DNA of 64,000 nt, from contig CP097583.1 in NCBI GenBank assembly GCA_023934045.1, positions 186,001-250,000 of the forward strand, written 5' to 3'. The notes beneath the pieces are model-generated. The model saw nothing but the letters and a program-made list of their open reading frames with translations. It searched no databases and was not told the DNA's origin. The position numbers were made by a program, and so were the translations under genes. Below are positions 24,976-39,537 of the stretch, in pieces. Source of the DNA: Candidatus Phytoplasma vitis (GTDB lineage Bacteria > Bacillota_I > Bacilli_A > Acholeplasmatales > Acholeplasmataceae). Positions within the stretch are counted from its first letter, which is position 1. Every line of letters begins with the position of its first letter.

Positions 24976-27546
24976 ATGAAAGCCAAATATTCTTTTCAAA
25001 CAATAGAAAAAGAAAGATATCAAAAGTGGTTAAATAAAGATTACTTTAGAACTGAAAATAATTTTAAAAAAAAAGTTTTTACTATTGTTATTCCACCTCC
25101 AAATATTACAGGAAAACTTCATTTAGGGCACGCCTGGAATAACACTTTACAAGATATTTTAGTTCGAAGAAAAAAAATGTTAGGTTATGATATTCTTTTT
25201 TTGCCTGGAATGGATCATGCAGGAATAGCGACCCAAAATAAAATAAAACAAAAACTAAGAGAAGAAGGATTCTTAGACCAAAATTTAACTAAAGAAATTT
25301 TTTTAAAATACGCTTCTTTATGGAAAGAAGATTATTCTAAAATTATTCGTGAGCAATGGGCTTCATTAGGTTTATTTTTAGATTATAAATATGAAAAATT
25401 TACTTTAGATCCTTCTTTAACTAAAACAGTAGAAAAAGTTTTCATTAAATTATATAAAGATAATTTAATTTATCGTGATTATAAAATTATTAATTGGGAT
25501 CCTGTTATTAAGACAACTTTATCTAATATAGAAGTTAATTATCGAGAAATTCAAGGAAAACTTTTTTATATAAAATATTTTTTATTTAATGATTCTAATC
25601 TCTTTTTAGAAGTTGCTACTACAAGACCTGAAACGATTTTTGCTGATCAAGCTTTAGCTGTTAATCCTGAAGATCCAAGATATTATGATTGGATTGGTAA
25701 AAAAGTTTTGATACCATTTACTAATAGAGTAATTTCTGTAATTATAGATGATTCTGTTGATATGGAATTCGGAACAGGAGTGGTAAAAATAACTCCTGCT
25801 CATGATGAAAATGATTTTCGAATAGGGAAGAAAAATAATTTAAAATCTATTTTATGTATAAATGAAGACGGTACTATGAATGAAATAGCCGAAAAATATC
25901 AAAATTTAAGCATTTTAGAATGTCGTCGAAAATTAATTAATGATTTAGAAAAAATTAATTTAGTTTCTATGATAAAAGAACATAAACATATGGTAGGTTT
26001 TTCTAGCATTTCAGGATCTATGATTGAACCAAGATTATCTTTACAATGGTTTTTGAAAATGAAAGAATTATCTTCTTTTGTTTTAAAACAACATAATATA
26101 AATTTTTTTCCTCAAAGATTTTTAAAAATTTTTAATAATTGGTTATTAAATGTTGAAGATTGGTGTATCTCTCGTCAATTATGGTGGGGTCATTCTATTC
26201 CTGTTTGGTATAAAAATGAAGAAATTAAAGTTCAAGTTGAAGATCCAGGAAATGGTTTTGTTCAAGAAACAGATGTTTTAGATACATGGTTTTCTTCTTC
26301 TTTGTGGCCTTTAAATACTTTAGGTTGGGATCAAGAAAATAATGATTTTTTCGAAAGACGTTTTCCAGTAGATGTTTTAGTTACTGGTTATGATATTTTA
26401 ACTTTTTGGGTTACTAAAATGGTTATTCAAAGTTTTTATTTAACCAAAAAAAAACCTTTTAAAAATGTTTTATTACATGGCTTAGTAAGAGATTCTAAAG
26501 GTCAAAAAATGTCTAAATCAAAAGGAAATGGGATCGAGCCGCGAGAAATTATTGATAAATATGGAACAGACGTTTTAAGATGGTTTTTAACCACAAATGT
26601 TTCTAATGGTTCTGATTTATGTTATGATGAAAAGAAAATAATTAATAATTGGAAATTTATTAATAAAATTTGGAATATAAGTCGTTTAATTAAATTAAAT
26701 CTTCAGACTTTAGAAACTGATTTCAATGAAGAGCTTTTATTATTTCCAGAAAAAGCTTTATTAACTCATTTTTCAAAATTAATTAAAAAAATTGATTCTT
26801 TATATGAAAGATATGAATTTCATATTATAGGAGAATTATTGTATCATTTTATTTGGGAAGAATTTGGAAATTTCTTTTTAGAATTTTTAAAAGTTTTTTT
26901 AAAAAAAGAAAAAGAATATTTAAATACTCAAAAATTTTTGCTTTTTATTTTGAAAAATATTTTAAAATTATTACATCCTTTCATTCCTTTTGTAACTGAC
27001 GCTATTTATGAAGATTTAACTTTAGGAAAATCTATCGTTCATTCTTCTTGGCCGAAAATTGATTATTCGGATTTAAAATCTTTAGATGATATTCAAAGTT
27101 TAAAAATTTTAATTATGCAATTTCGTAATTGGAGAAATTTGCGTAAAATTAACAAAAATAATTTGTTTACTTTGTATATTGAAACAATTTCGGAAAAAAA
27201 TAAAGAATTAAAAATTTTTAGTTCAGTTTTAGAAACTTTTTTCCAAGTAAATAAAGTTAAAATTATTAATAGTTTAGATGAAAATTATGTTTGTTTATTT
27301 TCTGAAAAAAATATATCCATTTGGATAGATAAAAAAAATTGGCAAAATATTAATAATACAGCGATTAAAGATAATTTAAAACAACAAAAAGAAATGCTTT
27401 TAAAAGAAATCAAGAGAAGTGAAGAAATTTTAGGTAATAATTCATTTATAGAAAAAGCAAATCCTAACAAAATAAAATTAGAAAAAGAAAAATATCAAAA
27501 ATATTTAAATAAATATCAAAAATTAAATAAAAATGATATAACATAA
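24976..27546 (+). CDS. valS: Valyl-tRNA synthetase
   Basis: PPPNITGKLHLGHAW near residue 38 is the HIGH motif and KGQKMSKSKGNGIEP near 513 the KMSKS loop. The editing domain is present (TTRPETIFADQA near 216). The C-terminus carries the coiled coil that contacts tRNA-Val. 856 residues fits a compact bacterial enzyme. AGGG lies upstream of the ATG. A tRNA-Val gene is in the rRNA operon at 36466. Confidence 0.98.
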   Translation: MKAKYSFQTIEKERYQKWLNKDYFRTENNFKKKVFTIVIPPPNITGKLHLGHAWNNTLQDILVRRKKMLGYDILFLPGMDHAGIATQNKIKQKLREEGFLDQNLTKEIFLKYASLWKEDYSKIIREQWASLGLFLDYKYEKFTLDPSLTKTVEKVFIKLYKDNLIYRDYKIINWDPVIKTTLSNIEVNYREIQGKLFYIKYFLFNDSNLFLEVATTRPETIFADQALAVNPEDPRYYDWIGKKVLIPFTNRVISVIIDDSVDMEFGTGVVKITPAHDENDFRIGKKNNLKSILCINEDGTMNEIAEKYQNLSILECRRKLINDLEKINLVSMIKEHKHMVGFSSISGSMIEPRLSLQWFLKMKELSSFVLKQHNINFFPQRFLKIFNNWLLNVEDWCISRQLWWGHSIPVWYKNEEIKVQVEDPGNGFVQETDVLDTWFSSSLWPLNTLGWDQENNDFFERRFPVDVLVTGYDILTFWVTKMVIQSFYLTKKKPFKNVLLHGLVRDSKGQKMSKSKGNGIEPREIIDKYGTDVLRWFLTTNVSNGSDLCYDEKKIINNWKFINKIWNISRLIKLNLQTLETDFNEELLLFPEKALLTHFSKLIKKIDSLYERYEFHIIGELLYHFIWEEFGNFFLEFLKVFLKKEKEYLNTQKFLLFILKNILKLLHPFIPFVTDAIYEDLTLGKSIVHSSWPKIDYSDLKSLDDIQSLKILIMQFRNWRNLRKINKNNLFTLYIETISEKNKELKIFSSVLETFFQVNKVKIINSLDENYVCLFSEKNISIWIDKKNWQNINNTAIKDNLKQQKEMLLKEIKRSEEILGNNSFIEKANPNKIKLEKEKYQKYLNKYQKLNKNDIT

Positions 27547-28025
27547 AAAAATATGTTTTCAATCAATTAATTTGAATATATTTATTAATAAAAATATTTC
27601 TTATACATTTTAAAAAAACTGTCTCTAAACCTAAAGCTAATGTTGTTTTTGTTTATGGATTATTATACAATACATAAGAATATTCTTATGTGAATACTTA
27701 TTTTTATACGGAACAAAAAAACAAATATTTTTTTATCGAAATGGTCTTTTATTTAAGAATGTTTCTTTCAAAGATAAGAAATTTCAATTAATATAACAAA
27801 AATTATTATAATTTTTTTCTGATATAGAATCTAAAATAATTTTAAATAATATAATTGAATAGTTAAATATAAGAAATTATTAATTTTTTTATATAATAAT
27901 AAAGATTGATTTTTTATGTTCAAAATATTTATTGAATAATATATTTTATATTTTAATATAAAAGAAATTTTTTGTTTTTCAAAAAATTTATGTTTTTTTA
28001 AAAAAAGAGGCAATTAGATAATAAT
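27547..28025. other. Non-coding interval with a possible hydrolase relic
   Basis: Apart from the relic at 27612-27797, the interval is AT-rich with no recognised signal. AGAGGC just before 28026 is the ribosome-binding site for the P-type ATPase. Confidence 0.5.
27612..27797 (+). pseudogene. Possible alpha/beta-hydrolase (lysophospholipase-like) remnant
   Basis: One frame reads KPKANVVFVYGLLYNT, a stop, then EYSYVNTYFYTEQKNKYFF. This resembles the start of lysophospholipases (KANVIFVHGL...YDYL...F...NVY). Only about 60 residues are recognisable. Confidence 0.3.
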
Positions 28026-30845
28026 ATGAAAAATAAAGAACTTTTAAAAATAAGCTGTTTATCTTCAGAAGAAGTTTTTAAAAATTTTAATACAAGTTAT
28101 GATGGTTTAAGTAATCAAGAAGCAAAAAAAAGATATCTTATTCATGGTTTGAATATTATTAGATCAAATAAAAATACAAATATTTTCCGACAATTTATTA
28201 AACATTTTACTTCTATATTTGCTTTTTTATTATGGACATCGGGTTTTTTAGCTTTTTGTATTAATGAAAAACCAGTAGGTTTAGCCATTATTATGGTTGT
28301 TATTGTTAATGGTGTTTTTTCTTTTTTTCAAGAACGCAAAGCTGGAAAGATTTTATCTTCTTTAGGAAGTATGATACCTAATAAAATTCAAGTTTATCGT
28401 GATGGTAAAATAGAATTTATTGATGTAATTAATTTAACAATAGGTGATTTAATTTTTTTAGATGTAGGAAGTGTTATACCTGCTGATGCTAGATTAGTAG
28501 AAGCTAATAATTTTTATGTTGATAATTCTATGTTAACAGGGGAAATTGTTCCTTTGAATAGAACTTGTGATCCTAATGTTAATAATATTGATGTTATTTC
28601 TGAAATTCCTAACTTGGTATATGCAGGAACAACTGTTTCACAAGGTAGTGCTAAAGCTATTGTTTATTCTATCGCTGGAAATACTCAAATCGGAGAAGTT
28701 TCTAATTTAGTACAAAATATTGATAAAGGCGTAAGTACTCTTGAAAAAGAAATTCATAAAGTTATTAAAGTAATTAGTATTATCGCTTCATCTTTGGCTT
28801 TTTTAGTTTTTTTAATTTGTATATGGCGTTATAGTACTGTTGCAGATGCAACTTGGGCAGATGTTTTTAAATCTTCTATTACTGTAGCTTTAGGAATGTT
28901 AGTAGCGAATATTCCAGAAGGATTATTGCCGTCTATTAATTTAAGTTTAGCTATCGGATCGCAAAGAATGGCTAAACAAAACGCTTTAATTAAACAATTA
29001 TTTTCAGTTGAAACATTGAATTCTACTACTGTTATTTGTACTGATAAAACAGGTACTTTAACAGAAAATAAATTAACTTGTCATAAAATATTATTCCCTG
29101 GAGGACATGTTGATATTACAGGTAATGGTTTTAATAAAAAAGGTGAATTTAAAAATTTAGATAGAGAAAAACATGATAAGGTTTTAAGCAAATTATTTAT
29201 TTCTGCTATAGTCTGTTCTGAAGCTAATTTAATCGACGATCCTATTAATAAAAAAGATTTTCAAATAATAGGTAGTCCCACAGAAGGTTCTTTTTTAATT
29301 GCCGCTCGTAAATATAATTTGGATATAGATGAAATTAGAAATAATTTTCAAGTAGAAAAAATGAATCCTTTTTCTTCAGAAACTAAGAAAATGAGTGTTT
29401 TAGTTAAGAATTTATCTCAAAAAAATTATGATTTTAATGAAAGATATTTATTTATTAAAGGCGCTCCTAGTGTTTTATTAAAAGATTGTAAATTTCAATA
29501 TAAAAATAAAAAAGTAATGGAATTTTCTCAAAAAGATAAAGAATTTTTTGTTAATCATAATGAAGAATTAGCTAATAAAGGTTACCGTTTATTATCTATT
29601 GCTTATAAAAAAATAGAATCTGATACAGATAATTATGATGAAATAGACATGGTCTTTTTAGGTTTTTTAGTAAATTACGATCCTCCTAAAATCGAAGTAC
29701 GTGATTCAATTGAAAAATTATATAAAGCTGGTTTAAAAGTTACTGTTATTACAGGAGATTACGGACCAACAGCGATATCTATAGGGAAACAAGTAGGCAT
29801 TGTGAAAGATGATCAATATTTAAATGTAGATGGTGAAAAAATTGATAAAATATCTCAACAAGAATTACAAGATATTTTAAAAACTACTAAACCGATATTT
29901 TGTTCCCGTACAACTCCACAACATAAATTAAGAATTATAGAAGCTTATCGTGCTAATGGTGAAATAGTAGGAGTTATTGGAGACGGAGCTAACGATATTT
30001 TAGCTATGAAAGCTGCTCATATTGGTATTGCAATGGGTAAATCTGGTAAAGACGTTGCTCGTAATGCAGCTGATATTATTTTATTAGACGATAATTTCTC
30101 TACTATTCCTAAAGCTCTTTTAGAAGCTCGTGGTATTTATGATAATATTAAAAAATTTATAACTTATGTATTTAGTTCTAATATTCCACAAATTTTCCCT
30201 GTTATATTTATGGCAGTGTTTGGATATCCTCCTTATTTAACTGTTATGCAAATTTTAGCTATAGATTTAATAACTGATTTAATTCCTGCTATAGCTTTAG
30301 GATCAGAAAAACCTGATAAAAATTTATTAGAAAAAAAACCTATTACTGCAAATGATCGTTTATTAGATAAAAAAGTATTAAGAAGAGGTTATGGTTTTTT
30401 AGGCTTAGTTGAAGGATTTTTAGCCTTAGTATTTTTCGTATCTTTTTATTTTTATACAGGTTCAGGAGGCGCAGGTTTAAGATTCGGATTTGAAAAATTA
30501 TCTCAAGAAAAAGCATTTAAAACCGCTTCTACTATGGCTTTTGGAGCTGTTATTTTTGCTCAGATAGGTAATGTTTTTGCCTGCAGATCTGATAAACTTC
30601 AATTTTGGCAAACTTTTAAAAAGAAAAATATTCTTTTATATTTTGGTATTTTATGTGAATTATTTTTATTTTTTATTATTTCAAGAGACATTCATACATT
30701 AAATGATTTTTTTGGAACAGCTAAAATACAAATTTTGCATTATATTTGTTTATTTTCTTGTATTTTTATAATATTATTTTTTGATTATATTTATAAATTT
30801 ATTAATAATAGAAAAAAGTTAAAAAAATTTAAGCAAATAGTTTAA
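28026..30845 (+). CDS. P-type cation-transporting ATPase (type II, Na+/K+- or Ca2+-like)
   Basis: An ion pump of 939 residues with about ten membrane spans. D340 in DKTGTLTEN is the phosphorylated residue; TGDYGPTA near 577 and GDGANDILAMK near 652 complete the P-domain; LTGE near 178 is the A-domain loop. The membrane motif VANIPEGLLPS with SVETLNSTTVICTDK resembles animal Na+/K+-ATPases (VANVPEGLL) more than bacterial Ca2+ pumps (PEGLP). Phytoplasmas lack most F-type ATPase genes, and such pumps are thought to maintain ion gradients. The ion cannot be read from the sequence. Confidence 0.9.
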   Translation: MKNKELLKISCLSSEEVFKNFNTSYDGLSNQEAKKRYLIHGLNIIRSNKNTNIFRQFIKHFTSIFAFLLWTSGFLAFCINEKPVGLAIIMVVIVNGVFSFFQERKAGKILSSLGSMIPNKIQVYRDGKIEFIDVINLTIGDLIFLDVGSVIPADARLVEANNFYVDNSMLTGEIVPLNRTCDPNVNNIDVISEIPNLVYAGTTVSQGSAKAIVYSIAGNTQIGEVSNLVQNIDKGVSTLEKEIHKVIKVISIIASSLAFLVFLICIWRYSTVADATWADVFKSSITVALGMLVANIPEGLLPSINLSLAIGSQRMAKQNALIKQLFSVETLNSTTVICTDKTGTLTENKLTCHKILFPGGHVDITGNGFNKKGEFKNLDREKHDKVLSKLFISAIVCSEANLIDDPINKKDFQIIGSPTEGSFLIAARKYNLDIDEIRNNFQVEKMNPFSSETKKMSVLVKNLSQKNYDFNERYLFIKGAPSVLLKDCKFQYKNKKVMEFSQKDKEFFVNHNEELANKGYRLLSIAYKKIESDTDNYDEIDMVFLGFLVNYDPPKIEVRDSIEKLYKAGLKVTVITGDYGPTAISIGKQVGIVKDDQYLNVDGEKIDKISQQELQDILKTTKPIFCSRTTPQHKLRIIEAYRANGEIVGVIGDGANDILAMKAAHIGIAMGKSGKDVARNAADIILLDDNFSTIPKALLEARGIYDNIKKFITYVFSSNIPQIFPVIFMAVFGYPPYLTVMQILAIDLITDLIPAIALGSEKPDKNLLEKKPITANDRLLDKKVLRRGYGFLGLVEGFLALVFFVSFYFYTGSGGAGLRFGFEKLSQEKAFKTASTMAFGAVIFAQIGNVFACRSDKLQFWQTFKKKNILLYFGILCELFLFFIISRDIHTLNDFFGTAKIQILHYICLFSCIFIILFFDYIYKFINNRKKLKKFKQIV

Positions 30846-30886
30846 ATTTTTTTCTTTTTTTATTTTTTAACATTAAAGGAAAGAAA

Positions 30887-31462
30887 ATGAAACTTATTGT
30901 CGGTTTAGGAAATCCAGGTATTATTTATGATAATACTCCGCATAACATAGGATTTATGATGATTGATTTTTTTTTAGACTATTTAAAAAAAAATTTAATT
31001 CCGTTTAAATTTAAAAAAGAATTATTTAATTTGGTTTACTATGTTCAAATAAATAAGAAATTAATTATATTATTAAAACCACAAATTTATATGAATAATT
31101 CTGGTTCAGCTATAGAAAAAATTGTTAAAAAATATAAAGTTAATATACAAGATATTTTTGTTTTACATGATGATATTTATTTAAAAGCTGGTAATTTTAA
31201 ATTAAAATATAAAGGTGGACATGGGGGACATAATGGAATAAAAAATATTATAGAAATTTTAAATACAGATCAATTCAAAAGATTAAAGATAGGTGTTAAT
31301 AATAATTCTTCAATTCCTTTGAATGAATATGTTTTAGGATTTTTTGAACCGCAAATTAAAAAAGATATTTTTAATAAGTTCCCAATATTCGTTGATATAT
31401 TAAAATATTTTATTGACGATATTCCTTTTGAAAAAATTTTTAATTTTTTAAATAAAAAATGA
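30887..31462 (+). CDS. pth: Peptidyl-tRNA hydrolase
   Basis: It recycles peptidyl-tRNAs. VGLGNPGIIYDNTPHNIGF at the start holds the catalytic His, LLKPQIYMNNSG the substrate-binding Asn, and HDDIYLKAG the Asp; GGHGGHNGIKNI completes the signature. 191 residues is normal. AAAGGAAAGAAA precedes the ATG. It lies directly upstream of the rRNA promoter. Confidence 0.97.
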   Translation: MKLIVGLGNPGIIYDNTPHNIGFMMIDFFLDYLKKNLIPFKFKKELFNLVYYVQINKKLIILLKPQIYMNNSGSAIEKIVKKYKVNIQDIFVLHDDIYLKAGNFKLKYKGGHGGHNGIKNIIEILNTDQFKRLKIGVNNNSSIPLNEYVLGFFEPQIKKDIFNKFPIFVDILKYFIDDIPFEKIFNFLNKK

Positions 31463-31469
31463 TCTTTTT

Positions 31470-31498
31470 TTTCAAAATATTTTTTTATATGTTATAAT
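31470..31498 (+). promoter_or_regulatory. rRNA operon promoter
   Basis: TATAAT at 31493-31498 with a weak -35 (TTTCAA near 31470). It is 143 bases upstream of mature 16S and follows pth. Confidence 0.6.
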
Positions 31499-31555
31499 GA
31501 ACGTGTTGTTATTTTTAATATTTCAGCAAAAAATATTTTTATTTAAAAATTTGTG

Positions 31556-31581
31556 TTTTTGAAAACTGAAGATGATATTTT
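31556..31581 (+). other. 5' arm of the 16S processing stem
   Basis: AAAACTGAAGATGAT (31562-31576) is the exact complement of ATCATCTTCAGTTTT at 33197-33211 after 16S, so the pre-16S ends can form an RNase III-type stalk. Confidence 0.75.
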
Positions 31582-31640
31582 AATATTAATTTTTAATTAA
31601 TAAAAACAAAATTTTTGTTATTAAAATATCAAAAATTTTA

Positions 31641-33175
<1,535 letters not shown>

Positions 33176-33281
33176 AAGGACATACATATAAAAATCATCA
33201 TCTTCAGTTTTGAAAGACTTAGGTTAAAATATAAGTTTTTCTTTTTATAAAAAAAGTGTTTCTCTTATATAAAAGACCAAA

Positions 33282-33358
33282 GGGCCTATAGCTCAGTTGG
33301 TTAGAGCACACGCCTGATAAGCGTGAGGTCGGTGGTTCAAGTCCACTTAGGCCCACCA
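33282..33358 (+). tRNA. tRNA-Ile (GAT)
   Basis: Acceptor GGGCCTA pairs with TAGGCCC; anticodon loop CTGATAA in a CACGC/GCGTG stem; T arm GTGGTTCAAGTCCAC; CCA is encoded. The only tRNA in the 16S-23S spacer, as usual in phytoplasmas. Confidence 0.97.
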
Positions 33359-33432
33359 ATTTTATATCAGGAAAATATTTACTTCGAAGAAAGTTCTTTG
33401 AAAAGTAGATAAACATGATTTGCTTAATTCAA

Positions 33433-36300
<2,868 letters not shown>

Positions 36301-36342
36301 AAGAAGAATTAAAAAGGTTGTGTTTATCTAGTTTTGAAAGAA

Positions 36343-36456
36343 CCTTGGTAATTAATAAAAGGGGAAACACCTGTTCCCATTCCGAATACAGCAGTTAAGT
36401 CCTTTTAACCTGAAGATAGTTTTTGATTTCAAAAGCAAAAATAGGATTTGCCAAGG
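36343..36456 (+). rRNA. rrf: 5S ribosomal RNA
   Basis: The ends CCTTGG and CCAAGG pair; the body has ACACCTGTTCCCATTCCGAA and CAGCAGTTAAG typical of 5S rRNA. About 114 bases. Confidence 0.92.
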
Positions 36457-36465
36457 TTTACTTTA

Positions 36466-36541
36466 AGAGGATTAGCTCAGTTGGGAGAGCGTCTGCCTTA
36501 CAAGCAGAAAGTCGGGGGTTCAAGTCCCTCATCCTCTACCA
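36466..36541 (+). tRNA. tRNA-Val (TAC)
   Basis: Acceptor AGAGGAT pairs with ATCCTCT; anticodon loop CTTACAA; T arm GGGGTTCAAGTCCC; encoded CCA. Ten bases after 5S. Confidence 0.97.
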
Positions 36542-36556
36542 TTTTATTTATAAAAG

Positions 36557-36632
36557 GCCTATATAGCTCAGTTGGTAGAGCATCTGACTGTTAATCAGAG
36601 GGTCCTAGGTTCGAGCCCTAGTATAGGCGCCA
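36557..36632 (+). tRNA. tRNA-Asn (GTT)
   Basis: Acceptor GCCTATA pairs with TATAGGC; anticodon loop CTGTTAA within TCTGA/TCAGA; G discriminator as usual for Asn; CCA encoded. Confidence 0.97.
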
Positions 36633-36724
36633 TATAGTAATAAAAATATAAAAGTATTTTTTATATAAATTATTTTATTTTGAATAATAGTTTTATATTT
36701 TTATTAGAAAAAAAGGAATCTTTA

Positions 36725-38866
36725 GTGAATTCACAAATATTTAAAACTGTTTTTGAAAATAATCTATTAACTGTTGAAATAAATAAATTAGCTAAACAAG
36801 CTAATGGTTCGGTATTACTTCGTTATAATAATAGTGTTATTTTAACTGTAGTAGTTTCTAGTAAAAAAGACACAGTTTTAAATTATTTCCCTTTAACAGT
36901 TGTTTATCAAGAAAAACTTTATGCCGTAGGAAAGATACCTGGGAGTTTTGCTAAAAGAGAAGGTAAACCGTCTGATCATGAGGTTTTAAATTCTCGTTTA
37001 ATAGATAGAACCTTAAGACCTTTATTTCCTAAACAATTTAAAAAAGAAGTTCAGATAGTGAATACTATTTTAAGTAGTGATTACGATGGCAATAATGAAA
37101 TATTTGCTATTTTATCAAGTTCTTTATCTTTATTAATATCAGATATCCCTTATATAGATTCTGTAGCAGGAGTATGTATAGGAAAAATTAATAATCAATT
37201 TATTGTTAATCCTAATTTAGAACAAAGAGAAAAATCAGATTTTTTATTGATTTTGGCAGGCACTAAAAACAGTTTAAATATGATAGAAGCTATTTGTAAA
37301 GAAACAACAGAAGAAGTTTTATTAGAAGCTATGATTTATGGTCATGAAATTATTAAAAAACTTTGTTTTTTTCAAGATGAAATTAAAGAAAAAATTAATC
37401 CTAGAAAACAGCTTTTGGCAGAATCTTATTGGAATGAAGAATTATACAATCAAATAGAAAAAAAATATCGAATTCAAATAAAAAATATTTTAGATATAAA
37501 TTCAAAGAATAAAAACGACTCTAAATCATTTAAAAATATTATTGATCAGTTAAAAGAAAAATTATTAGCAGAATACCAAAATAATAATGATTTTTTATTA
37601 GAAGATAGACAAAATTTTCATCATATAGAAGATATTTTTTATGATTTATTAGGTCAAGAATTTAGAAAAATGACTATTCAAGATAAAAAAAGAATTGACG
37701 GTAGAGGATTAGACGAAATTAGAAAAATTGAAAGTCAAATAAGTTTGTTACCTAGAACTCATGGATCAGCTCTTTTCACAAGAGGACAAACACAAAGTTT
37801 AGCTGTTGTTACTTTAGGGTCCTTAAGAGAAAGTAAAACAATTGATGATTTAACAGAAGAAGAAGAAAAACGTTTTATTTTGCATTATAATTTTCCTTCT
37901 TATTCTGTTGGCGAGATAGGAAGGTATATAGCGCCTTCTAGAAGAGAAATTGGTCATGGAATTTTAGCTGAAAAAGCATTATTTTATCTTTTACCTTCAG
38001 AAGAAGAATTTCCTTACTCTATTAGAGTAGTTTCAGAAATTTTAGAATCTAACGGTTCTTCTTCACAAGCTACTATTTGTGCAGCTTCAATGGCTTTAAT
38101 GGATGCAGGTGTTCCTTTAAAACAAGCTGTAGCAGGAATAGCTATGGGATTGTTTTTAGATGAAAAAGAATACGTTATTTTAACGGATATCCAAGGTTTC
38201 GAAGATAAAGAAGGAGATATGGATTTTAAAATATCTGGAACTCAAAAAGGAATTACTGCTTTGCAAATGGACATAAAACAAAAAGGTATTAATTTCGATA
38301 TTTTAAAAGAAGCTTTAGAAAAAGCACGTTTAGGAAGAATAGAAATTTTAAAACAAATGAGAACTGTCATTCCTAAACATAATGATGAAGTTTCTACTTT
38401 CGCTCCTAAAGTTAAAGTTATTCGTGTTAGAACTGATAAAATAAGGGATATAATAGGAACAGGCGGAAAAATAATTTCTCGAATTATTGAAAAACATGAT
38501 AATGTTCAAATAGATATTAAACAAGATGGAAATATTTTTATAACTCATAATAATATTGATATTGTTAGAAAAACAGCTAATTATATTTTAAATTTAGTTA
38601 AAGAAATTAAAGTAGGTGAAGTTTTTAAAGTAACTATTTTAAAGATTTTAAATGATAAACAAGGTCAATCTTTTGGAGCGGTAGCTGAAATTTGTCCTGG
38701 AATCGAAGGATTTATTCATATTAGTCAATTAGATAATAAAAAAACAGCCAAAGTAGAAGATGTTTTAAATGTAGGCGATCAATTATTTGTTAAATGTATC
38801 GAAATTAATAATAGGGGCAAAATTTCATTATCTTTAAAAGATTATAAAAATAAAATTATAAAATAA
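36725..38866 (+). CDS. pnp: Polyribonucleotide nucleotidyltransferase (PNPase)
   Basis: A phosphorolytic 3'-5' exoribonuclease of mRNA turnover. Two RNase PH domains (RSEREG equivalent KREGKPSDHE near 81; second catalytic region SNGSSSQAT near 447) are followed by a KH domain with IIGTGGKII near 572 and an S1 domain (FGAVAEICPGIEGFIHIS near 648). The GTG at 36725 has AAGGA upstream and gives the standard beginning NSQIFKTVFENN; a longer reading from 36680 would add 15 unusual residues. 713 residues is normal. It follows tRNA-Asn and could be read through from the rRNA operon. Confidence 0.95.
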   Translation: MNSQIFKTVFENNLLTVEINKLAKQANGSVLLRYNNSVILTVVVSSKKDTVLNYFPLTVVYQEKLYAVGKIPGSFAKREGKPSDHEVLNSRLIDRTLRPLFPKQFKKEVQIVNTILSSDYDGNNEIFAILSSSLSLLISDIPYIDSVAGVCIGKINNQFIVNPNLEQREKSDFLLILAGTKNSLNMIEAICKETTEEVLLEAMIYGHEIIKKLCFFQDEIKEKINPRKQLLAESYWNEELYNQIEKKYRIQIKNILDINSKNKNDSKSFKNIIDQLKEKLLAEYQNNNDFLLEDRQNFHHIEDIFYDLLGQEFRKMTIQDKKRIDGRGLDEIRKIESQISLLPRTHGSALFTRGQTQSLAVVTLGSLRESKTIDDLTEEEEKRFILHYNFPSYSVGEIGRYIAPSRREIGHGILAEKALFYLLPSEEEFPYSIRVVSEILESNGSSSQATICAASMALMDAGVPLKQAVAGIAMGLFLDEKEYVILTDIQGFEDKEGDMDFKISGTQKGITALQMDIKQKGINFDILKEALEKARLGRIEILKQMRTVIPKHNDEVSTFAPKVKVIRVRTDKIRDIIGTGGKIISRIIEKHDNVQIDIKQDGNIFITHNNIDIVRKTANYILNLVKEIKVGEVFKVTILKILNDKQGQSFGAVAEICPGIEGFIHISQLDNKKTAKVEDVLNVGDQLFVKCIEINNRGKISLSLKDYKNKIIK

Positions 38867-39100
38867 ATTTAATTTAAATTTATTTAAATAAATTCCTAAT
38901 TATATAACTCAGTTATTTGACTAGGTTTTATTTTTTTAAATAATTAATTAATTTTCTATTATTTAGAAAAATGCTTTAATAAAATTATTAATTTTTATAA
39001 ATATTTTTAATTAAAATAAAGAAATAGTACTATTAATTTAGATCAATTTATTCCAAATATAAATATTTTAGTTTATATATTTAAGTTTTTTGTAAAAAAC
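38867..39100. other. AT-rich interval after pnp
   Basis: No gene or clear terminator seen. It is the border between core genes and the accessory region. Confidence 0.5.
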
Positions 39101-39512
39101 GAAATTCAACCTAAACCTATTAAAAAAACCACCTACTATTGAATATTTAAGAAATTTAAAACCACCAATAGTAAGATATACCGAATATTATTCAGAAAAC
39201 AAAAAAATAATTGATAGAGATTTTATAGCTTGGTCTGATTGTGTTTTAATTCGATATGTATACGATGAAAACGAAATAGACTCACCCACAAAACAACCAA
39301 ATAAATTTATTATGGGTAAAACTAGAGAAATAATTTAAGAAAGACAACCACATTATATCGTCACATCCGAAAACGACTTCGCCATCGAAACTGACCAGAA
39401 TGGGCAACAAATTTTTAAATTCGATCCAAAAGATTGCGTTGATTACACAATTAACGGAGAACCCAAATCTCTTCCAATTAATAATTGGTATAAATTGCCA
39501 ATCAACAAATAA
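39101..39512 (+). pseudogene. Decayed tandem copy of the 39538-40176 gene
   Basis: It reads IEYLRNLKPPIVRYTEYY ... QPNKFIMGKTREII, a TAA where the intact copy has Trp (WERQPH), then ERQPHYIVTSENDFAIETDQ, ending at TAA 39510-39512. A frameshift lies at the A7 run (39122-39128). The N-terminal membrane span is gone. A tandem duplicate that has died. Confidence 0.75.
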
Positions 39513-39537
39513 CACATTATAAAAAGGTTAAAATATT

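Noticed and set aside
33219-33416. A 65-codon frame across the 16S-23S spacer
   Set aside because: It overlaps tRNA-Ile on the opposite strand and starts in AT-rich spacer; a shadow.
36680-36724. Upstream TTG start for pnp
   Set aside because: GTG 36725 has AAGGA at good distance and matches the family's usual N-terminus.
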